This document shows, in pieces, positions 8,557-17,004 of a DNA stretch of 64,000 bases. The stretch comes from Candidatus Binatia bacterium (GTDB lineage Bacteria; Desulfobacterota; Binatia; Bin18), in contig OX638322.1 of the NCBI GenBank assembly GCA_951812575.1, forward strand, positions 62,001 through 126,000, in the 5' to 3' direction. The notes under the pieces are model-generated. The model saw nothing but the letters and a program-made list of their open reading frames with translations, made no database searches and was not told the origin of the DNA. How positions within the stretch are numbered: position 1 is the stretch's first letter; every line of letters starts with the position of its first letter. The translations under genes and the position numbers were made by a program.

Positions 8557-9669
8557 ATGAAGTTCGGTATTTTTTATGAGCTATCCGTTCCCCGGCCCTG
8601 GGACCAAGAGGCCGAGCGCAGCGTCTATATGAATGCGCTGGAGCAAGTCCGCCTGGCCGACGAACTCGGCTTTGAGCAGGTCTGGGCGGTGGAGCATCAC
8701 TTCCTGGAAGAATACTCCCACTGTTCGTCTCCCGAGCTTTTTCTGACGGCCTGCGCCATGCAGACCAAGCATATCAACGTCGGTCACGGCATCGTCATCT
8801 GCGTGCCGGAATTCAACCACCCGATTCGGATCGCCGAACGCGCCGCGGTGTTGGATATTTTATCCGGCGGACGGCTTCAGTTCGGGACCGGGCGGTCGGC
8901 AACCTGGACCGAGTTGGGAGGCTTTCGGGCCAGTCCGGACGAGACCAAGAAAAGCTGGGACGAGTTTGTCCACTGCATCCCGAAGATGTGGACGCAGGAA
9001 CGCTTTGGCTATGAGGGCCAGTATTTCTCCATGCCGTCACGCGCGGTCCTGCCCAAACCCTACCAAAAGCCCCATCCGCCCATGTGGGTGGCCGTCACCA
9101 GTCCGGGCACCGAGCTTGACGCCGCGGACCGCGGCATTGGCTGTCTGGGGGTGACCTTTACCAGCTTTGCCGAGCAGGAAGCCAAGGTCAAAGAGTATCG
9201 TCGCCGGGTGCAGAACTGCAATCCGGTCGGCTCGTTTGTGAATAACCAGGTCGCGACCGTCAATTTTCTGTACTGCCACCCGGACAATGAAACCGGTGCA
9301 AAAACCGGCATGAACATGATCCGCCATTTCAATTACATGGCAGCCCAGCTGGATATGGCAAAAGAGGCTTACCCGGCCAAATCCTATCCAGCCGCCGGTC
9401 TGCTGCCTTCCCTGCGGCGTCAGGCGTCCAGCCCCGGTGATCAGTTCAAAGCCCCGGAGGGGATCGCGGTCGGGAATCCCGAACATCTCATCGGTGAGCT
9501 GAAAAAGTGGGAAGCCAGCGGTGTGGACCGAGTCAATTTCCTCCTCAACGCCGCCGAGATCATTCCGCAGGCCCAGGTCCTCGACAGTCTGCGGCTGTTT
9601 GCCCAGGAAGTCATGCCAGCGTTTGCCGACTCGCAGCCGCAACGCGCCGTCGCGGGAGGAGCCAGCTAA
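8557..9669 (+). CDS. LLM-class flavin-dependent monooxygenase
   Basis: A 370-aa bacterial luciferase-like (LLM) TIM-barrel oxidoreductase expected to use reduced FMN or F420 to oxidise an unknown substrate. The N-terminus MKFGIFYELSVPRPW, the AVEHHFLEEYSH segment and the flavin-binding SGGRLQFGTGRSATW region (about residue 105) are typical. AAAGGAGG lies eight bases upstream of ATG 8557. It overlaps the next gene by one base (TAATG), implying translational coupling and a joint pathway with it. Substrate cannot be assigned. Confidence 0.9.
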   Translation: MKFGIFYELSVPRPWDQEAERSVYMNALEQVRLADELGFEQVWAVEHHFLEEYSHCSSPELFLTACAMQTKHINVGHGIVICVPEFNHPIRIAERAAVLDILSGGRLQFGTGRSATWTELGGFRASPDETKKSWDEFVHCIPKMWTQERFGYEGQYFSMPSRAVLPKPYQKPHPPMWVAVTSPGTELDAADRGIGCLGVTFTSFAEQEAKVKEYRRRVQNCNPVGSFVNNQVATVNFLYCHPDNETGAKTGMNMIRHFNYMAAQLDMAKEAYPAKSYPAAGLLPSLRRQASSPGDQFKAPEGIAVGNPEHLIGELKKWEASGVDRVNFLLNAAEIIPQAQVLDSLRLFAQEVMPAFADSQPQRAVAGGAS

Positions 9670-10421
9670 TGCCGGTGTTTGGGAAACAGGACGTTGAAGC
9701 CGCCGCCACCCAAGCGCCGCTGATGAGCGGCCTTGATACCGCTGCCTGGGAGCTCAAAGGCGCGGAGATTCTTCAGCTCAGTTATGAAATTGCCGAGGAG
9801 CCAGCGGAATGGCTCATTCCGCCCGCTCTCCACCCGAGTATTCCGCCGTATGCCACGTTCTCGGTCATGCATTATCCCGACAGCCCGGTCGGGCCGTTCG
9901 CACTCGCCCAGGTCCGCATCATCGTTCGGGCCGGGATCCGGCCACGCGGCTACCTCCTGCACGCCTATGCCAGTACCGAGCAGGCGGTGGGCGAATTACA
10001 GGCGCGCTGGGGGTTCACGGTCGAGACCGCCGCGGTCTCGCTCCAGCCACGCCACGACCGGGTGATTGGGCGGGTTGAACGCGACGGCGATACGCTCCTG
10101 GAGATCGAGTTGGAGAACCCCGAGCATATCTCAGGCGCGGATATTACCTATCTCGACAGCCTGCATTTAGCTCGGGTTCAGGACCAGGACAAGCCGGTCA
10201 TTGTCCAGGTTGACCCGGAATACGTGTTTCAGGCTGCGCAGCGCGGCAAACCCCGCCTCCTCACCTTCAAAGCCGGCGCCTGGGGGGACTCCGGGCGGTT
10301 GCAGTGCACGACTCCGATTATTGCGACCATGACAAAAAGTGATACCGACTTGCCCCATCTCCGCTTCGCCCTTGACCCCTCCCTGCCCGCCGCCCAAGGC
10401 AGCCGCAGACTCGCGGCGTAA
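9669..10421 (+). CDS. Acetoacetate decarboxylase-like protein
   Basis: A 250-aa protein with the single-domain beta-cone layout of acetoacetate decarboxylase (ADC) superfamily members: hydrophobic strands such as FALAQVRIIVRAGIRPRGYLLHAYA in the first half and LLTFKAGAWGD near the end. A clear catalytic lysine in the ADC sequence context is not obvious, so decarboxylase activity is uncertain. Start ATG 9669 overlaps the monooxygenase stop. It probably acts on the same pathway intermediate as its neighbours. Confidence 0.6.
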   Translation: MPVFGKQDVEAAATQAPLMSGLDTAAWELKGAEILQLSYEIAEEPAEWLIPPALHPSIPPYATFSVMHYPDSPVGPFALAQVRIIVRAGIRPRGYLLHAYASTEQAVGELQARWGFTVETAAVSLQPRHDRVIGRVERDGDTLLEIELENPEHISGADITYLDSLHLARVQDQDKPVIVQVDPEYVFQAAQRGKPRLLTFKAGAWGDSGRLQCTTPIIATMTKSDTDLPHLRFALDPSLPAAQGSRRLAA

Positions 10422-10433
10422 AGGATACACTTC

Positions 10434-10910
10434 ATGTCTGATGTCACATTCAAGGTTTCAGGACAGTCGGAATCACCAGCTCGCTTGGCCGTTCAGGTCA
10501 GAGGGTTTGAGCTAATCGTTGACGAGCCGCCGGGCCTCGGCGGGGATGACGAGGGACCGAATCCGGTTGAGTATATCCTGGCCGGCTTGGCCGGCTGTCT
10601 CAATGTGATGGGGCATATTATTGCCAAAGAAATGGGCTTTACGATTCGATCCCTGACCATCGATGCGGCCGGTCCGCTCAATCCGAGAAAACTACTCGGC
10701 AAACAGACGGATGACCGGGCTGGATACAAAAACATTGACGTCACGCTCAACGTTGATGCCGATGTGGATCAAGCTACCCTGGACCAATGGCTGGCAACCA
10801 TAGAGACGCGCTGTCCGGTCTCGGACAATCTGATGAATCTCACCCCGGTGGCGGTTCGGGCGCAGTCAGCCGTGCAGTCGGAACACGGCACGGAATCCCC
10901 CTCACCCTAG
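10434..10910 (+). CDS. OsmC family protein
   Basis: A 158-aa OsmC/Ohr-superfamily protein with the two redox cysteines at C55 (LAGLAGCLNVMGH) and C127 (IETRCPVSDN), the arrangement used to reduce organic hydroperoxides. The conserved GPNPVEYILAGLAGC block identifies OsmC rather than Ohr. It closes the aldolase-monooxygenase operon and could protect against peroxides formed by the flavin enzyme (inference). The last residues and the TAG stop (10908-10910) lie inside a dispersed palindromic repeat, so the original C-terminus has probably been replaced. Confidence 0.92.
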   Translation: MSDVTFKVSGQSESPARLAVQVRGFELIVDEPPGLGGDDEGPNPVEYILAGLAGCLNVMGHIIAKEMGFTIRSLTIDAAGPLNPRKLLGKQTDDRAGYKNIDVTLNVDADVDQATLDQWLATIETRCPVSDNLMNLTPVAVRAQSAVQSEHGTESPSP

Positions 10911-10976
10911 CCCTCTCCCGCCAGGGGAGAGGGAACACAAATGGTGTCGGACAGCCACAGGGGGCTGTCCCTACCA
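10897..10976. repeat. Composite A+B palindromic repeat
   Basis: Type A palindrome (CCCTCACCCTAGCCCTCTCC with its complement GGAGAGGG, 10897-10933) followed by a type B palindrome variant (GACAGCCACAGGGGGCTGTC then CCTAC, to 10974). The element lies between convergent osmC and sppA and supplies both stop codons: TAG 10908-10910 for osmC and TAG at 10971-10973 (minus strand) for sppA. Confidence 0.9.
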
Positions 10977-12737
10977 GGCTGTTTCCCAGTGGGGCATCGT
11001 CAATACGCCCGGCTCGGACCATAGACCAAGACGCTGTCCCATCTGGATAACGGGTCGGACGGCTTGCATGACCTGGCGTAGCGCCACTGTGGTCGGACTG
11101 GCCGCGGTGTCCTCTCGGCCCTGAAGGCGAGACAGGACTGTTTCAACGAGTGTTTTCTGTTCGGGAAAGAGTTTGACCTGCACCGGCGTATCGGCCTCAA
11201 TCCCCGCCGCTTGTTTTGCTAGACTCAGCGCCACCGGGAAGCCGCCTAACTCGTCGACCAGACCAATACCCTTGGCATCTTCACCCGTCCAAATCCGACC
11301 TTTTGCCACGGCGTGTACCTGTTCCTGGGTGAGGCCCCTTCCCTGGGCAACTTTCTGCGTAAAATCCTCGTACACATGATCGAGCCAGACCGTGATCCGT
11401 TGCCACTGCTGGGGCGTATAATCGAGCGAGCTGGACCACATGGTGGCATTGGTACTGGTATGTACCTCGTCCGATGAGATGCCGATTTTTTCCATAAATT
11501 CAGCGGTGAGCATCTTCCCACCGACTACGCCGATGGAGCCGGTGATCGTACCGGGCTGAGCCACAATTTTATCCGCAGCCACAGCCACAAAATAGCCGCC
11601 CGATCCGGCCACGTTGCCCATGGACACAATGACCGGTTTACCCGCCTCCTTGGCTCGGACGGTCTCACGCCAAATCGTATCCGAGGCAACATAGGAGCCA
11701 CCCGGACTGTCAACCCGAAACAGAATAGCCCTCACCGTGTCGTCCTGCACGGCATCCCGAAACGCCGCCGATACAGAATCCGATCCCATTGTCGGCCCGC
11801 TCAGCGCGGCGCTGTATTCGCTTTTGCCGCGATGCACCCCGCCGACGCCATAAATGAGCGCAATGGCCTCCTCTCCGTTGTGCGGGCGACCCATCTGGCG
11901 CAGATAGGTCAACAACCCAACACGTTCTGCCCCTTCACCAAGATCATCTTCGATGATGGCCTGGACTTCATCCCGATACGCCAGCCCGTCAACCAGGTTT
12001 TCCGCTAGGGCACGCGCGCCGAGAAACGGCCCACGGTCAACCAGGGCTCGGACGGCGTCAGCTTCCAAGCCGCGACCAGCAGCGATGCCCTGCACGATTT
12101 GGCCGAACTGGGATTCGATAATCTGGAGGATCGCCTCACGATGGGGTTGGGTGTATTTTTTTTCGGTGAACATATTCAGCGCGTTTTTATACTCATAGCG
12201 GTGGTCCATACGGGGCGAGAGCCCCAGCTTTTCCAGTGTCCCGCTGACGAATGCCGATTCTGCCATCAGGCCGGTGAGACCAATGTCCCCGGACGGCTGG
12301 AGATAAATGCGATCAAAGGCGGTAGCCAGATAATACGCGCCATTGCCAGGCCCGAACTCGCCGAAGGTCTCGGCATAGGCAACGGTCGGCTTGCCACTTT
12401 CCCGAAAGGCACTGACGGCATCCCGAACCTCTTGGATTTCCGCCAGGCCCATACGCGGAGTGCCCGCGCGCGCAACCAGGGCCAGGACGCGCTCATCGGT
12501 AGCCGCCTGTTGCAGCGCGTCAACAATATCCCGGACCGACACGGTCCGTTCCATGAGGACGCTCGCCAGCGGATCGGTGGGAATATACTCGGCAAACTCG
12601 CGCTCGAAGTCGATCTCAAGCACGATGCGCTCCGGCAGACTCTCTTGACTCATCAGGGTAGTAACAACGCCGACAATCGCCATAACGACGACCCACGCGC
12701 CAATCAGCATGAGCGTCCGTCCCAGAAACTTTTTCAT
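10971..12737 (-). CDS. sppA: Signal peptide peptidase SppA (67-kDa type)
   Basis: Inner-membrane serine peptidase that degrades cleaved signal peptides. The 588-aa product has one N-terminal membrane anchor (residues 8-28) and two tandem crotonase-like S49 domains, as in E. coli SppA. The catalytic lysine in RYEYKNALN is K184 and the nucleophile in GNVAGSGGYF is S379, one in each half, forming the Ser/Lys dyad. ATG 12737 follows GGGAAGAT; an upstream in-frame start at 12764 lacks support. The stop TAG is provided by the type B repeat. It starts 26 bases after the cupin stop and is probably cotranscribed with it. Confidence 0.95.
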   Translation of the reverse strand: MKKFLGRTLMLIGAWVVVMAIVGVVTTLMSQESLPERIVLEIDFEREFAEYIPTDPLASVLMERTVSVRDIVDALQQAATDERVLALVARAGTPRMGLAEIQEVRDAVSAFRESGKPTVAYAETFGEFGPGNGAYYLATAFDRIYLQPSGDIGLTGLMAESAFVSGTLEKLGLSPRMDHRYEYKNALNMFTEKKYTQPHREAILQIIESQFGQIVQGIAAGRGLEADAVRALVDRGPFLGARALAENLVDGLAYRDEVQAIIEDDLGEGAERVGLLTYLRQMGRPHNGEEAIALIYGVGGVHRGKSEYSAALSGPTMGSDSVSAAFRDAVQDDTVRAILFRVDSPGGSYVASDTIWRETVRAKEAGKPVIVSMGNVAGSGGYFVAVAADKIVAQPGTITGSIGVVGGKMLTAEFMEKIGISSDEVHTSTNATMWSSSLDYTPQQWQRITVWLDHVYEDFTQKVAQGRGLTQEQVHAVAKGRIWTGEDAKGIGLVDELGGFPVALSLAKQAAGIEADTPVQVKLFPEQKTLVETVLSRLQGREDTAASPTTVALRQVMQAVRPVIQMGQRLGLWSEPGVLTMPHWETAW

Positions 12738-12763
12738 ATTATCTTCCCTCGCTTGATCTTCCA

Positions 12764-13180
12764 CTAACTCACTTCGGGCGGAGTTGGCTCAAGCGTGCCC
12801 GGCGTTGCTCCGTAGGGCCAGGGCAACTGGATCGGCTCCCCGGCACGATTGAAAATTTCAACCGGAGTTTCCAGGACGGCAATCGCCTGCATCTCTTCCT
12901 CACCGGTCGTGCAGATTTTGTGTGGGGTGTAGGCGGGAACGGTCAGGACGCTGTTGGGTCCGAAATCAATCTGCTGCCCATCCACCTGGCACCAGCCTGT
13001 TCCCTTGAGAACAATAAGAATCTCTTCGCCCGAATGATAGTGCGTCGGGGTCGGCTTACCCGGTTGTGAGGTCTGCATCCAGATTTCAACGTTACGAGAA
13101 TCCTCCTTCACCAAGGTCTGGTGAATAACCGCAGGGTGAATGAATTTTTCGATGCCGGAAATTTTCCGCATGGAATACAT
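12764..13180 (-). CDS. Cupin-domain protein
   Basis: A 138-aa single-domain cupin. The first motif is HYHSGEEILIVLKGTGW (His, His and Glu ligands, around residues 43-59) and the second is NSVLTVPAYTPHKICTTGEE with the last His. A metal-dependent small enzyme or sugar/organic-acid binding protein is expected; the substrate is unknown. ATG 13180 follows GGAGGGCGC. It is directly upstream of sppA on the same strand and divergent from the MetE remnant. Confidence 0.85.
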   Translation of the reverse strand: MYSMRKISGIEKFIHPAVIHQTLVKEDSRNVEIWMQTSQPGKPTPTHYHSGEEILIVLKGTGWCQVDGQQIDFGPNSVLTVPAYTPHKICTTGEEEMQAIAVLETPVEIFNRAGEPIQLPWPYGATPGTLEPTPPEVS

Positions 13181-13407
13181 GGCTGCGCCCTCCCTCTTTT
13201 TATCTCAGTGTACCGTCATACGAATAGACACGGGTAACGGTAGCAAAGAAGAGGAAAAACGCCAATCAACAGGAAGCGGTATTACCTGGCACGTTGGGCA
13301 AGTGCTCCAGAGCGGGACGATCCTTATAGGTCGTACCCCAACCTACGGTTGCCGCAAACGGAACAGCGAACAGCCTTTGGGCAAACGAAAGAAAAAGGAG
13401 ACCAGCC

Positions 13408-13926
13408 ATGTTCGTTGCCACGCTCAATCGTCCGCTCGCCACGACTATCACCGGCTCCCTGCCGCGACCCGAACGGTTTACGCTCAACCTTGCTGGCCAT
13501 CCTATGCCCTCAGCCTTGTCGGGCGATTATCAGTTTCACGAGCAGTCTATTGATACGGTTGCCAGTTGTATCAGCGATCAACGCCGGGCCGGGATCGATA
13601 TCATGGCGGATGGCGATATGCGATTTGGTCGGGATATCGGCGGTCGGGCGTGGTCTGGCTATATCTTTGATCGGGTGGAGGGCCTGTCGCCCGGCGCGTT
13701 GCGCTCCCTCCCGTTCGGCGGCGCTCCGCGGGAACTCCAACCCGGCGATATCTTTCATGAGATTATGGTGACCCGCTTACCGCCCACCGTCACGGGGCCG
13801 GTAAGCGCCGGCAGCCTCGAGTACGATATCGCCTGGAAAACCGCTCAGGGGCTGGCCGAACGGCCGGTGAAATTTGGCGCCTGCTCAGCCCAGGTGGTCG
13901 ATATGCTCGTGATTAACGAGCATTAA
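13408..13926 (+). pseudogene. Truncated MetE-like (cobalamin-independent methionine synthase) fragment
   Basis: The 172 residues match the start of the C-terminal barrel of MetE-like enzymes: TTITGSLPRPE, then GIDIMADGDMRFG, and VKFGACSAQVVDML. Full enzymes of this family are about 330-380 aa. Here translation stops at TAA 13924-13926, and about 30 codons in another frame (from 13928, ALAQGVNIVRRELGL) resemble the usual C-terminal helix. This suggests an internal deletion with frameshift. The catalytic zinc-ligand half is absent, so it should be inactive. A short functional variant cannot be fully excluded. Confidence 0.6.
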
Positions 13927-14038
13927 AATGGTAGCCCTCGCGCAAGGCGTCAACATCGTCCGGCGCGAGCTTGGGCTGACCCCTACCGTTGTTCCTGTCG
14001 AGGCGAGAAACCTGGCGTATTTGTAAAGAGGGGAGACA

Positions 14039-14248
14039 ATGCCTTTCAGACCTATCGATTACACGGCCGACACGCGTTTCAGCTATGGCCGTAAGCTTTT
14101 GACTCATCGCATCAGAATAGCCACGCTCGTCATGGACACGGGTTCCGAAGGACCTCCTTCCCGTCCCCTGAGGTACTCCTTTCTCCGCTGTCTGAGCATG
14201 CTAAAAGGTGAGAGTATGAATATCCGAACTGAGATGCTGGAGCTATGA
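14039..14248 (+). CDS. Short ORF of unknown nature upstream of the monooxygenase
   Basis: A 69-codon frame with a good ribosome site (AGAGGGGAG before ATG 14039) that overlaps the monooxygenase start by four bases (ATGA). I recognise no domain; the opening residues MPFRPIDYTADTRFSYG look protein-like while the rest is arginine and serine rich. It could be the surviving start of a decayed gene, with the overlap fortuitous, or a translationally coupled leader. Confidence 0.3.
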   Translation: MPFRPIDYTADTRFSYGRKLLTHRIRIATLVMDTGSEGPPSRPLRYSFLRCLSMLKGESMNIRTEMLEL

Positions 14249-15765
14249 GTACGGAACACTTCGATGTCCTGGTCGTCGGCGCGGGAATCTCCGGGATTGC
14301 CGCCGGCTATCATTTACAGACCGCCTGTCCGGGCCGGACGTATGCCATTCTCGAACGCCGCAATACCATCGGCGGCACCTGGGACCTGTTCCGCTACCCC
14401 GGTATCCGCTCGGATTCGGACATGTATACGCTGGGGTATCCGTTCCGGCCCTGGACCGACCCCAAGGCCATCGCCGACGGACCCGCCATCCTTCGCTACG
14501 TCAACGAGACCGCTCGGGAGTTCGGGATCGATCGCAATATTCGTTTTGGTCATCACGTCAAGCGGGCCGCCTGGTCCACGGCGGACGCGCGTTGGACGGT
14601 CGAAGCCGAACGGACCGACACAAAGGAGCGCTGCCGCTTCACCTGCAACTTCCTCTTCATGTGCAGCGGGTACTACAACTACGACGCGGGTTATACACCG
14701 GATTTTGCCGGAACCGAGCACTTTCGAGGCCGGATCGTGCATCCGCAGCAGTGGACCGCTGATATCGAGTACGCGGACAAGCGCGTCATCGTCATCGGCA
14801 GCGGAGCGACCGCGGTGACGCTCGTCCCCGAACTGGCCACGCGAGCGACCCATGTCACGATGCTGCAACGCTCACCCAGCTATATTCTCTCCCTGCCGTC
14901 GAGGGACTCTCTCGCCAATGCGCTGCGCCGTTTTCTTCCGAATGCCCTCGTCTATCGCCTGATTCGGTGGAAAAACGTGCTTATCGGAGCCTACTTCTTC
15001 TGGTTCTGTCGCCGTTCTCCGGAGCGTGCCAAGGCGTTTCTCTTGCGCCAGGTTCGCGCGGCGCTGGGGCCGGACTATGATGTTGAGCAGCACTTCACAC
15101 CCCGCTACAACCCCTGGCAGCAGCGCCTGTGCCTGGTCCCGGACAGCGATCTGTTCAAAGCGATCAAAGCCGGCCAGGTCTCGGTTGTGACCGACCATAT
15201 CGAGACCTTCACCGAGCAAGGCATCCGCCTGCGTTCGGGCAGAACGCTTGAGGCCGATCTCGTCGTGACGGCCACGGGTCTCAATCTGCAACTCCTCGGT
15301 GGTCTCGAGGTGACGGTCGATGATGAGCCCGTCGAGTTCTCAAAGACGCTGACGTATAAAGGCGTCATGTTCAGCGACGTGCCGAACCTGGCCCTGACTG
15401 TTGGTTATACGAACGCGTCGTGGACGCTGAAATGCGATCTTACCTGCGAGTATGTCTGTCGCCTGCTCAACTATATGGAGACGAACGGCTATGCGCAGTG
15501 CTGCCCACGCCCCCACGACCCGGATATGGAGCGGGGGCCGTTCATCGATTTCACTTCGGGTTATGTCCGGAGAGCAATCGAAGCCTTTCCCAAGCAGGGT
15601 ATAAAGCTGCCCTGGAGAGCCTACCAGAACTATATGCTGGATGTCTGGACAGTTGCCTATGGCTCGCTGACCGACGACGCGCTGGCGTTCACTCGGCGAC
15701 CGGCTGGACGACACCCGGATGCGACGCCAGACGAGGCCACGCTACCGGGGCAGGCGGCTGGCTGA
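14245..15765 (+). CDS. Flavin-containing (Baeyer-Villiger-type) monooxygenase
   Basis: A 506-aa class B flavoprotein monooxygenase using FAD and NADPH. It has the first Rossmann motif GAGISG (residues 12-17), the NADPH Rossmann motif GSGATA (near 187-192), and between them FRGRIVHPQQW (near 159-169), which matches the Baeyer-Villiger fingerprint F-x-G-x3-H-x3-W. Likely substrates are ketones or lipophilic carbonyls; none can be named. It is convergent with the Zn alcohol dehydrogenase, which could supply ketones, but this link is inference. Length is normal for the family. Confidence 0.92.
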   Translation: MSTEHFDVLVVGAGISGIAAGYHLQTACPGRTYAILERRNTIGGTWDLFRYPGIRSDSDMYTLGYPFRPWTDPKAIADGPAILRYVNETAREFGIDRNIRFGHHVKRAAWSTADARWTVEAERTDTKERCRFTCNFLFMCSGYYNYDAGYTPDFAGTEHFRGRIVHPQQWTADIEYADKRVIVIGSGATAVTLVPELATRATHVTMLQRSPSYILSLPSRDSLANALRRFLPNALVYRLIRWKNVLIGAYFFWFCRRSPERAKAFLLRQVRAALGPDYDVEQHFTPRYNPWQQRLCLVPDSDLFKAIKAGQVSVVTDHIETFTEQGIRLRSGRTLEADLVVTATGLNLQLLGGLEVTVDDEPVEFSKTLTYKGVMFSDVPNLALTVGYTNASWTLKCDLTCEYVCRLLNYMETNGYAQCCPRPHDPDMERGPFIDFTSGYVRRAIEAFPKQGIKLPWRAYQNYMLDVWTVAYGSLTDDALAFTRRPAGRHPDATPDEATLPGQAAG

Positions 15766-15804
15766 GCAGTGATTTCCAAGCTCCGAAGTAAAAGATGCGC
15801 AGTA

Positions 15805-16905
15805 CTACACCATGCTTACAATCGCGCGTCCGATAATCTCACCACGATTCAAGGCCGCATAGGCTTCATCCGCCTGTTCCAGGCGGTAACGCCGCGTAAT
15901 GGGTTGAGACACATTCACCTGCCCCTGGGCTGCCAAGGCCAATACCTCGGGCAGGTCGGTGCGGACACGACTGCCGTAGGAGCCCATAAGCTGAATGCCG
16001 CGGCGGACCAGACGGGTAATCTCAATGCCTGCGGTTGTCGTGCCAGGGGCAATACCGATCACCACCACCCGTCCCCCATCACGCGTCATCATGAACGCAT
16101 TCACCACGGTCTCCGGTCGTCCCAAGGCTTCAATAGCTACGGCCACCCCCTGGCCGTTGGTGGCATTGTTCACGGCTGCAACGGGTTCTTCCTGACTGGC
16201 ATTCACGGTATGGGTTGCGCCCAGGGCCTGGGCCGCTGCCAACTTATCGTCGCGCACGTCAATCGCAATAATCTGGCCGGCCCCAAAAGCCTTGGCGACC
16301 TGAACAACGTTTGAGCCCACACCACCTGCACCGACGACAGCCACGCTATCGCTCGGTTGGATGCGCGCCTGATTCTTCACCGCGCCATAGGCTGTCATCA
16401 TGGCGCAACCGAGAATACACGCATCGGTCAGGGACACGTTGGCAGGAGCGGGAAAGACATCGCTGGCTGGAACAACCGCATACTCAGCCAGGCCACCCAT
16501 ACTATACATAGCCAGGGTCGAACCATCGGAACGAGAGAGACGACTCTCCCCATCGTAGAGCGTCCCCTGCAGACGGTTCAGAGCGAAGAAGGTTTCACAT
16601 AGATCGTCCCGCCCCTGCACACAGTACGAGCACACTCCACACGGCATGATAAAGCTACACACCACGTTCTGTCCGGTCCGTGTCGTTTGCACCTCAGGAC
16701 CGACCTCCTCAACAACGCCAGAGATCTCGTGGCCCAGCACACACGGCAGCGGGAACTTCACTTCACCCTTCATCACATGCAGGTCGGTATGACACACACC
16801 ACACGCGGTGACTTTGACCAAGACTTCACCCGCCTTGGGACGGGGCTGCGGAATATCCTCAATGACCAACCGGCCGCCAACTTCCGACAGGACTGCAGCT
16901 TTCAT
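15805..16905 (-). CDS. Zinc-dependent alcohol dehydrogenase (MDR family)
   Basis: A 366-aa medium-chain dehydrogenase/reductase. Catalytic zinc ligands lie in ACGVCHTDLHV (about residues 33-43) and GHEISG (62-67), the structural zinc loop in CGVCSYCVQGRDDLCE, and the NAD(P) fold in VVGAGGVGSNVVQVAKAFGA. It oxidises an unidentified alcohol or reduces the aldehyde or ketone. Start ATG 16905 (MKAAVLSEVGG) has AGGAGGC upstream; the frame is open further upstream but without conservation. It is divergent from the PLP-enzyme gene. Confidence 0.93.
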   Translation of the reverse strand: MKAAVLSEVGGRLVIEDIPQPRPKAGEVLVKVTACGVCHTDLHVMKGEVKFPLPCVLGHEISGVVEEVGPEVQTTRTGQNVVCSFIMPCGVCSYCVQGRDDLCETFFALNRLQGTLYDGESRLSRSDGSTLAMYSMGGLAEYAVVPASDVFPAPANVSLTDACILGCAMMTAYGAVKNQARIQPSDSVAVVGAGGVGSNVVQVAKAFGAGQIIAIDVRDDKLAAAQALGATHTVNASQEEPVAAVNNATNGQGVAVAIEALGRPETVVNAFMMTRDGGRVVVIGIAPGTTTAGIEITRLVRRGIQLMGSYGSRVRTDLPEVLALAAQGQVNVSQPITRRYRLEQADEAYAALNRGEIIGRAIVSMV

Positions 16906-17004
16906 CTGGAGATGCCTCCTTATACGCCTGAGCATCCTATGCCGCGTTGACATTTTCGCCAAGGCATTTCTATTATTCAAAACGAGAGAGGGGAGGGTTT
17001 GATC

